A stretch of DNA of 47,526 bases from Verrucomicrobiota bacterium (GTDB lineage: Bacteria > Verrucomicrobiota > Verrucomicrobiia > Limisphaerales > Fontisphaeraceae), in NCBI GenBank assembly GCA_037139415.1, contig JBAXGN010000037.1, forward strand, positions 1-47,526. The letters are read 5' to 3'. Of the stretch, positions 42,450 through 47,526 are shown piece after piece (positions within the stretch are counted from its first letter, which is position 1; every line of letters begins with the position of its first letter). The notes under the pieces were generated by a model. The model did no database searches, was not told where the DNA came from, and saw only the letters and a program-made list of their open reading frames with translations. A program made the translations under genes and the position numbers.

Positions 42450-43787
42450 TCAGTTCATTCGCGCCAAACCTTCTGCGACGTGACCGGCTTCCAGTATTTG
42501 AACGTGGCCCACCAGCGATCCCAAAGCCGCGCTGTCCGGCTTGGTTCCACCGGCTTCGATCACCAGCATCACCAACACTGGTACTCCCAGATTCTGCAAC
42601 CGCTCCAACAGCCGCCGCCGGCCTTCATCCCATACCAGCAGCACCGCAATACAACCGCTCACCACCGGGGCGTGTTCCAGCACCAGCGTTTCGAGCGCGG
42701 TGAACGGTTGCGTGCGGCAGGCTTGCACCGCCGCCAGGATTTCCAGAATTTGCTCGGTATGCGCCAAGCCACGGCCGGCCGTAAAGCAGTACGCCTCCGT
42801 TCCCACAAAGAGCAAGTCCAGCAGGGATTCCTGGGTTAACACCGTGCAGGCAAAGGAGGCGGCCACCGAAACCGCCTCTTCAAACGCCAGGCTGTTGGGA
42901 CGATCCAGAAACGTATCGAGAATCAACGCGTGGCGCACAAAAAATTCATCTTGAAACTCCTTCACAATCGGTTCGCCGGTTTTGGCCCAACTGCGCCAAT
43001 GAATATGCCGTAGCGGATCACCCGGACGGTAATCACGCAGGGAAATAAACTCTTCCGATTCCCCCACCGACGAGGCCAACGCCACTCCCCCCTGCTGATA
43101 TTTCATCGAACCCGGCAGGGGAATGGGCGGCAGCAGGTAGCGTTTGGGAAGTATCAGCACCATGTTGGGCAGCGGTTGCGTGACCAAGGCACGAAACAAA
43201 CCAAGGGGATCAGGCCGTCCCAGCGTGAGCCCCGTGAACCGGATCACCCCGCGCCGCAACGGCATCAGTTCCATGGCGACCTCAACCACACCGCTGGGGG
43301 GCACGTTCGGCAAAGGCTGCTCGCGGATTTTGGCCAGTTGCACAGGCGGTTTGCCAGCGCGCTTGAACACAATGCGGAACGATTTGGTTTCCCGATCCCG
43401 CGCTTTGCTTTGGGCGACAAACTCGTCGAAGTTCGGTCGCGGATCGGCCAGTTCCTCCAGTAACCATAGTCCCGACTGCAATTGTCCGGACTCGTTGCGC
43501 ACCACCACCCGATACGGGAAGGGTTGTCCCACACTCCCAAACCGCGGCAAGACCCGCTCAGCGGTGAAACGCACGCGAAACCAAAAGGCAGCCGCCATGG
43601 CCAGCACCATCAAGGAGAGTAACAGGGTAAACGCTTGGTACGCCACTGAACGCTCGACGTTCATACCCATGATCGCCGTCACCACCAAACAGCCCATCAT
43701 GGCCCAACCTGCCAGGGTGAACCGACGGCGCGCCCAGTACATCAGGGACGATAACGCTCGGTTGGCTCGGTAGAGCAAGCGATACAT
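42450..43787 (-). CDS. DUF58-domain protein of the MoxR/DUF58/transglutaminase set
   Basis: The 445-residue protein starts with two membrane helices (AGWAMMGCLVVTAIMGM; AFTLLLSLMVLAMAAAFWF), then a beta-domain, and the DUF58 core with EFISLRDYRPGDPLRHIHWRSWAKTG near 225-250, the family signature. The rest looks like a degenerate von Willebrand factor A fold. It lies between MoxR (33 bp upstream) and the transglutaminase (2 bp downstream), the standard gene order. It probably receives the action of the MoxR ATPase at the membrane. Confidence 0.92.
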   Translation of the reverse strand: MYRLLYRANRALSSLMYWARRRFTLAGWAMMGCLVVTAIMGMNVERSVAYQAFTLLLSLMVLAMAAAFWFRVRFTAERVLPRFGSVGQPFPYRVVVRNESGQLQSGLWLLEELADPRPNFDEFVAQSKARDRETKSFRIVFKRAGKPPVQLAKIREQPLPNVPPSGVVEVAMELMPLRRGVIRFTGLTLGRPDPLGLFRALVTQPLPNMVLILPKRYLLPPIPLPGSMKYQQGGVALASSVGESEEFISLRDYRPGDPLRHIHWRSWAKTGEPIVKEFQDEFFVRHALILDTFLDRPNSLAFEEAVSVAASFACTVLTQESLLDLLFVGTEAYCFTAGRGLAHTEQILEILAAVQACRTQPFTALETLVLEHAPVVSGCIAVLLVWDEGRRRLLERLQNLGVPVLVMLVIEAGGTKPDSAALGSLVGHVQILEAGHVAEGLARMN

Positions 43788-43820
43788 GGTATTCCATTCC
43801 GTTGACCAAGCCCGGCCAGC

Positions 43821-44771
43821 TTACTTCGGCACGGGAATTTTTTTCAGCACCTCTTCGACGACGCCGCGCGTGGTTTGACCGGAAAAGCGGGCCTGGGGAT
43901 CCATCACCAACCGATGGGCAATCACCGGTATGGCCATTTCCTGAATTTGTTCCGGACCGACAAATTCCATGCCATCAAACAGCGCCAGCGCCTGGGTCAC
44001 TTTCATCAGTGCCAGCGAGGCGCGCGGGCTGGCCCCCAGTTGCACTCCGGACACGCTCCGGGTGGCCGCCACCAGATCCACGATGTATTTGCGCAATTCA
44101 TCGCTGAGCCGCACCGTCTTCACTGCTTCACGCAAAGCCAGCACATCGGCCAGGGTCGCGCACGGTTTCAATGAGTCCATGGGATGCGTGCGGGTTTGAT
44201 CGGACAAAATCTGCGCCTCTTCCACGGCGCTCACGTACCCCAGGGAAAACTTGGTGGCAAACCGATCCATTTGCGCCTCAGGCAACGGATAGGTGCCGCG
44301 AAATTCAACGGGATTCTGCGTGGCAATCACAAAGAACATCTCCGGCAATTTCTTCTGCAACCCTTCCACGCTCACCTGCGCCTCCGCCATGGCTTCCAGC
44401 AAAGCCGATTGGGTGCGGGGCGAGGCCCGGTTGATTTCATCCGCCAGCAGGATGTGGGTGAATACCGGGCCCTCATGGAAGCGAAATGACTGGTCTTTTT
44501 GATTGTAGATGGAAACCCCAAGAATGTCCGAAGGCAGCAGGTCGGGCGTAAACTGCACCCGTTTGAAGTCAGCATCCATGGAGCGTGCCAAGGCCTTGGC
44601 CAGGGTGGTTTTGCCAGTGCCAGGGTAATCCTCCAGCAAGACATGGCCGCCGCCAGCCATGGAAGCAAGCAACTTGCGAATGGCAGCGGTTTGTCCGCGC
44701 ATCACGTGCCCGATATTGTCCGCGATTTTTTGGAGTGTTCCTCGCGCGTTTACCAAAACCTGAGTTGTCAT
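43821..44771 (-). CDS. moxR: MoxR-type AAA+ ATPase
   Basis: With start ATG 44771, 316 residues. Walker A lies at 51-55 (GTGKT, preceded by LLEDYP), Walker B at 107-112 (HILLADEINR), and sensor 1 in FVIATQNPVE. PRTQSALLEAMAE and the helical lid (ASPRASLALMKVTQA) are typical of MoxR. These ATPases work as chaperones for VWA-type or DUF58 partners and are encoded just before them, as here. The frame is open to 44831, but homologues begin a few residues before the first helix. Confidence 0.95.
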   Translation of the reverse strand: MTTQVLVNARGTLQKIADNIGHVMRGQTAAIRKLLASMAGGGHVLLEDYPGTGKTTLAKALARSMDADFKRVQFTPDLLPSDILGVSIYNQKDQSFRFHEGPVFTHILLADEINRASPRTQSALLEAMAEAQVSVEGLQKKLPEMFFVIATQNPVEFRGTYPLPEAQMDRFATKFSLGYVSAVEEAQILSDQTRTHPMDSLKPCATLADVLALREAVKTVRLSDELRKYIVDLVAATRSVSGVQLGASPRASLALMKVTQALALFDGMEFVGPEQIQEMAIPVIAHRLVMDPQARFSGQTTRGVVEEVLKKIPVPK

Positions 44772-44851
44772 GCAGTTACGATACGTTTGCCATGGGTAGC
44801 CCAGTATTCGGAATCTTTCCCCCATCGGCAACTTGAGGGAGTCTCCGATCG

Positions 44852-45691
44852 TTACCGCGCTTTTTGCGCCAGTAACTCCACGATGCTGGTCAGCACTTCC
44901 TCACGGTCCTTGCCTTCCAGGGACAACGCCAACTGGCCAGTCAATAAACCGTATTTCGCGCCAATGTCGTACCGTCGCCCCTGCACTTCATAAGCCAGAT
45001 AGCGTTCACGCCCGGCCAATTGCGCGAGGGCAGCGCTTAATTGCACCGCGCCCGACTGGCTCTTGACCGCCGTTCCGAGAATTTCCATGACGGCCGGCGT
45101 CAACACATGCATGCCAAAAAAACACAAGTAATGGCCGGCGCGCAAACCCGGGATGATGAGTTTCTGCTCGGCTTCGGTCGGAGTGGGTTTCTCCAGCACG
45201 TTGTCCACCTGGTAAAGACGCTGTTGGGCCTGGACCCGTTTACCACCGACTGCGCCATAGTAGGGCAGTTTGCTTTCATGGGTTGCCTGCACGGCCGACA
45301 CCGCACACTTTTCAGATCGGGCTACTTCCACCAATTGCTGGGCGCAACCTTTTTGAGTGCCGCTGACATAGAGATGATCGCCGACCAGCAGCAGAAACGA
45401 CTCGTTACCGATCAACGCCTGGGCGCAATGCACCGCGTGACCATAACCAAGTGGCTGCGATTGCTCGATAAAATGCAACCGCTTGGCGTGCGGTCCGGCA
45501 GCGGCGGCATAAGCGGCCTGATCCCCCGGACAAATCACCACCCCAATATCCTCAACCCCAGCCCGGAGGATTTCCTCGATGATGATCGCCAGCGCCGTCT
45601 TGGAGTGGCCATCGCTATCCACGAGCGTGTGCAATGGGAGGGTGCGTTGCGTTTTGCTCGCGGCGGTGATGATTGCGTGTTTAATTTCCAT
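44852..45691 (-). CDS. GalU-like sugar nucleotidyltransferase with an altered nucleotide-binding signature
   Basis: The 279-residue protein (start ATG 45691) follows GalU along most of its length: [51 protein letters not shown] and a final [19 protein letters not shown]. GalU makes UDP-glucose from UTP and glucose 1-phosphate. The N-terminal signature AAGxGTRxLPxTK is here [16 protein letters not shown], with both glycines lost, so the nucleotide loop differs; the active-site Lys near the end of that loop is also not clear. It may use another substrate or belong to a separate PVC clade. It lies upstream of the MoxR operon, 80 bp away. Confidence 0.82.
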   Translation of the reverse strand: MEIKHAIITAASKTQRTLPLHTLVDSDGHSKTALAIIIEEILRAGVEDIGVVICPGDQAAYAAAAGPHAKRLHFIEQSQPLGYGHAVHCAQALIGNESFLLLVGDHLYVSGTQKGCAQQLVEVARSEKCAVSAVQATHESKLPYYGAVGGKRVQAQQRLYQVDNVLEKPTPTEAEQKLIIPGLRAGHYLCFFGMHVLTPAVMEILGTAVKSQSGAVQLSAALAQLAGRERYLAYEVQGRRYDIGAKYGLLTGQLALSLEGKDREEVLTSIVELLAQKAR

Positions 45692-45804
45692 AATCGTTGT
45701 GGGTGGAACCTTAGTCACAATCCGGCCGCCAAGTCAACCGCAGTCCCAACACATTTTGAGTACTGTGCGTTATTCGTCCGCACGCCGATTCCACTTATCC
45801 GCAG

Positions 45805-46104
45805 TTAAGAGGTTTTATCGTCCGCTAAGGCATGCAAGATGTGCTCGCCTAACTTGAACATAAAAATACCAAACGAAATCATGGCCAGCAGCATGAAACC
45901 CAGAAACATCCAATCCGCCGGACGGTGAAAAATTTCGTCCATCCAGCGAAACGGCGCTTTGATGATCAGGACAGTGTACAGGCCAAAGGCGCAAACCACG
46001 GAGCCAACAATCATCAGCACCACCACCAGGCATTGCCACCCGCGCACCGCCCACCGGGCCATTTGTCGCAACAATCGCATCTGGGTTAATAGTACACTAG
46101 CCAT
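45805..46104 (-). CDS. Small two-helix membrane protein of unknown function
   Basis: A 99-residue protein with two strong hydrophobic segments (CLVVVLMIVGSVVCAFGLY; WMFLGFMLLAMISFGIFMF) joined by a loop, and a basic N-terminus that should stay in the cytoplasm. No conserved motif was recognised. It lies 113 bp upstream of the GalU-like gene on the same strand; the two may be co-transcribed but nothing proves it. Confidence 0.6.
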   Translation of the reverse strand: MASVLLTQMRLLRQMARWAVRGWQCLVVVLMIVGSVVCAFGLYTVLIIKAPFRWMDEIFHRPADWMFLGFMLLAMISFGIFMFKLGEHILHALADDKTS

Positions 46105-46204
46105 ATGCTTCGGTCAATCCTGAAAGGATTGCGCCATCGAAGCCCAACGGTTGAATCGGTCAGGGATAAAAGGGCCGATTCTACTTTGGGTTGACCATCC
46201 ACCG

Positions 46205-46422
46205 TGACGGGACAACCCTGAAAGTGGTTGCGTCAAGGGCACCGGGGATAATTATGGAGTGCGGTGGCAACTGCCGGGGGAAAAGGGGGCGGCAGACGAC
46301 ACCGCTTTGGATATTCCGAATTCCGAATTCCGAATTCCGCACTCCGCATTCCGAATTCCGCAATGGAGGGTTCCGCATTCCGAAATTATGGGTCGCACGT
46401 ACTCCAAAATCGGTAACGGCGC
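46205..46422. repeat. Direct repeat copy A (about 218 bp) left of the toxin-antitoxin pair
   Basis: This stretch matches 47221-47404 in the same orientation: GAAAGTGGTTGCG, GGGCACCGGGGATAATTATG, GAGTGCGGTGGCAACTGCCG, ACACCGCTTTGGATATTCCG and ACTCCAAAATCGGT occur in the same order in both. Copy A is longer because of more 7-mer units and an extra segment. It fills most of the 366-bp gap between the small membrane protein and the toxin gene. Long open frames across it are meaningless. Confidence 0.8.
46313..46361. repeat. Tandem 7-mer array ATTCCGM, seven units
   Basis: Seven tandem units of ATTCCGA/ATTCCGC (one is ACTCCGC) lie inside repeat copy A. Copy B has four units at 47328-47355. A unit number that differs between copies indicates slippage. 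Confidence 0.9.
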
Positions 46423-46471
46423 TAACGATGAAATACAGTGGCAGAATTCGCCCGCAATCTCGTGAATACTT

Positions 46472-46912
46472 TCAAGCGGGGAAAAGGGAAAACCCGAGCA
46501 TTTTGGCGGCGGCGCGCATTCGCTTGTCGGTCGCCACAACTTCGGTTTCGCCTGCGGCTCGCGCTGATGCCAGGTGGAGGGCGTCAAGCGTGCGGAGTGG
46601 TATGAGTGGCATTTGCTGATAACAGAGCCGCAAAACCTGCCCGTATTCATTTTCCAAATCCGCGCCCAGTTCGATGATCCTGACTTCACCCGCCGCCACA
46701 TCGTGCAGCAATTCGCTGTACAGGGTTGGCGCGGTGCCCGGTTGCAGCGTGCCTTCGGCTTCCTTGCGACGAAAGGTGGCCAGCGCTTCGTAAATGGTAA
46801 TTCGCGAGGTAACCAATCCGCTCGAAGAATTCAGGGTGTACGCTTCAAACGCCGGAGAATCCATCTCCTGCGCGTAAAGTTTTACCAGCGTGGATGTGTC
46901 CCAATAGCTCAT
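46472..46912 (-). CDS. vapC: PIN-domain toxin, VapC-type ribonuclease
   Basis: The 146-residue protein is a PIN-domain RNase: the acidic cluster Asp5 (YWDTSTLVKLY), Glu42 (IYEALATF), Asp110 (TLDALHLA) and Asp129 (ATDKRM) binds the catalytic metals. VapC toxins cleave tRNA or rRNA and stop growth when the antitoxin is degraded. The ATG directly follows the antitoxin stop (TGAATG), with GAGGT as ribosome binding site inside the antitoxin gene, so the two are translationally coupled. Confidence 0.92.
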   Translation of the reverse strand: MSYWDTSTLVKLYAQEMDSPAFEAYTLNSSSGLVTSRITIYEALATFRRKEAEGTLQPGTAPTLYSELLHDVAAGEVRIIELGADLENEYGQVLRLCYQQMPLIPLRTLDALHLASARAAGETEVVATDKRMRAAAKMLGFSLFPA

Positions 46913-47167
46913 TCAACCTCGCTCGGAACGCAGATCGTCAAGAATTTGTTCGGTGGTGGGAGTCTGCTTGCCGGTGGCAGTGGTCGCACGTAATCGCGCC
47001 AGCTTGGCGAGCCAGGCTTGGCGGTTTGGAGCGGGAGCGGCCGGGGGAAGAGCCGTTAACCGTGCGAGCGGACGCCCATGGTCAATAATAACCACCTCTT
47101 CGCCTTGCTGAGCCAAGCCGATGAGCTTAAGCAGATCAGCCTGAGTTTGTTCCAACGTTGCCGTCAT
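46913..47167 (-). CDS. vapB: Phd/YefM-type antitoxin
   Basis: An 84-residue protein with the Phd/YefM N-terminus (LLKLIGLAQQGEEVVIIDHGRPLARLTAL), a DNA-binding fold with the GEEVVI-xxGRP-A-L pattern, and a Pro/Ala-rich, charged C-terminus that would fold onto the toxin and end in an EQILDDLR helix. It neutralises the downstream PIN toxin and should repress its own promoter. A good promoter lies just upstream of the ATG and there is no Shine-Dalgarno sequence. Confidence 0.9.
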   Translation of the reverse strand: MTATLEQTQADLLKLIGLAQQGEEVVIIDHGRPLARLTALPPAAPAPNRQAWLAKLARLRATTATGKQTPTTEQILDDLRSERG

Positions 47168-47173
47168 GCTTTT

Positions 47174-47201
47174 ATTAAATCATCAGACGGAAAAATGTCA
47201 A
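47174..47201 (-). promoter_or_regulatory. Promoter of the toxin-antitoxin operon, leaderless geometry
   Basis: On the minus strand TTGACA (47201-47196) and TTTAAT (47179-47174) are 16 bases apart. The antitoxin ATG begins six bases after the -10 box, so the mRNA should start at or next to the ATG. Confidence 0.65.
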
Positions 47202-47220
47202 ACCGATAGAAATTGCCCTC

Positions 47221-47404
47221 TGACCAGGCAACCATGAAAGTGGTTGCGGCAAGGGCACCGGGGATAATTATGGAGTGCGGTGGCAACTGCCGAGGAAAAA
47301 GGGGCGACAGGCGACACCGCTTTGGATATTCCGCATTCCGCATTCCGCATTCCGCAATTATTGGCCCCTCCTTGCCGCACGCACTCCAAAATCGGTGACG
47401 GCGC
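47221..47404. repeat. Direct repeat copy B (about 184 bp) right of the toxin-antitoxin pair
   Basis: This is the second copy of the 46205-46422 repeat in the same orientation, with four 7-mer units (47328-47355). Between it and the end of the window (47405-47526) no gene was seen; that stretch is AT-rich and holds a CCTGAAGGGAT phrase like CCTGAAAGGAT near 46119. Confidence 0.8.
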
Positions 47405-47526
47405 GAATTACAGATTGTGTGTTGTTATAGTCGAACCCTGTTTTTGACCTCCGGAAAGGCGTCCAATAAATCCAATGCATCCTGAAGGGATGAATGTATT
47501 AACTGCATTTTACCGCATTTTTTTAG

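Noticed and set aside
46213-46465. Open frames through the 7-mer array coding for repetitive NSEFRIPHS-type peptides
   Set aside because: They come from the tandem ATTCCGM repeat; the same frames occur in the second repeat copy without conservation as protein.
46313-47355. CRISPR-like array
   Set aside because: Units are contiguous 7-mers without spacers, and no cas genes are present.

Overview
The window looks like a chromosomal segment of a free-living or host-associated Verrucomicrobiota bacterium, probably of the Pedosphaera/Limisphaerales type. This is inferred from the gene mix: many secreted polysaccharide enzymes, Gfo/Idh/MocA and ThuA-HEAT proteins, DUF1080 domains, RraA-like proteins, and intergenic 7-mer (ATTCCGM) and palindromic repeats. 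No rRNA, tRNA, CRISPR array, complete insertion sequence or prophage was seen.

Layout. (1) 1-2.9 kb: an intron-like RNA scrap, a GYF-like remnant without a normal start codon and a secreted heparinase II/III-type lyase. (2) 3.0-5.0 kb: a heat-shock pair, hsp20 and a CbpA-type dnaJ. A 14-bp inverted repeat and a long leader precede it, and the two genes are separated by two hairpins and a 59-codon mini-ORF that ends inside the dnaJ start codon. (3) 5.0-9.2 kb, minus strand: a ThuA-HEAT-discoidin protein and a Tat-exported Gfo/Idh/MocA oxidoreductase, probably one operon. (4) 9.3-10.9 kb: kamA (lysine 2,3-aminomutase) and a small conserved-looking protein.

(5) 10.9-32.1 kb: a large carbohydrate locus. 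It holds two beta-helix (pectate-lyase-like) proteins, an RraA-like protein, a cyclically permuted mutarotase (kelch), a polysaccharide deacetylase fused to an agarase-like domain, two GH51 arabinofuranosidases, two heparinase-like proteins with the remnant of a third, and a DUF1080-beta-lactamase fusion. Nearly every enzyme carries a signal peptide. No SusC/SusD, ABC transporter, sulfatase or regulator is visible inside it. Together these enzymes would strip arabinofuranosyl side chains and acyl groups and cleave uronic-acid backbones of a pectin-like or algal polysaccharide outside the cytoplasm; the exact substrate is not known.

(6) 32.2-34.1 kb: a solitary Vsr/DUF559-like nuclease with an EVE/ASCH-like N-terminus, a flavin/PNPOx-like protein, and a two-helix membrane zinc-ribbon gene broken by an in-frame TGA. 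(7) 34.1-38.8 kb: two tandem YfhO-like GT-C membrane proteins. (8) 38.8-46.1 kb, minus strand: a two-domain polyphosphate:AMP phosphotransferase, a MoxR-DUF58-transglutaminase operon, a GalU-like nucleotidyltransferase lacking the usual glycine-rich signature, and a small membrane protein. (9) 46.1-47.5 kb: a VapBC-type toxin-antitoxin pair lying between two copies of a ~200-bp direct repeat that each contain a 7-mer tandem array.

Several genes (kamA, vapB, possibly the large beta-helix gene) have a -10-like box only 6-9 nt before the start codon and no Shine-Dalgarno sequence, suggesting leaderless mRNAs. The best candidates for new biology are the deacetylase/agarase-like fusion with both expected catalytic glutamates changed, the whole transporter-less polysaccharide locus, the EVE-like/Vsr-like nuclease, and the hsp20-dnaJ intercistronic RNA architecture. 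All functions here are read from sequence patterns only; no database search was run.
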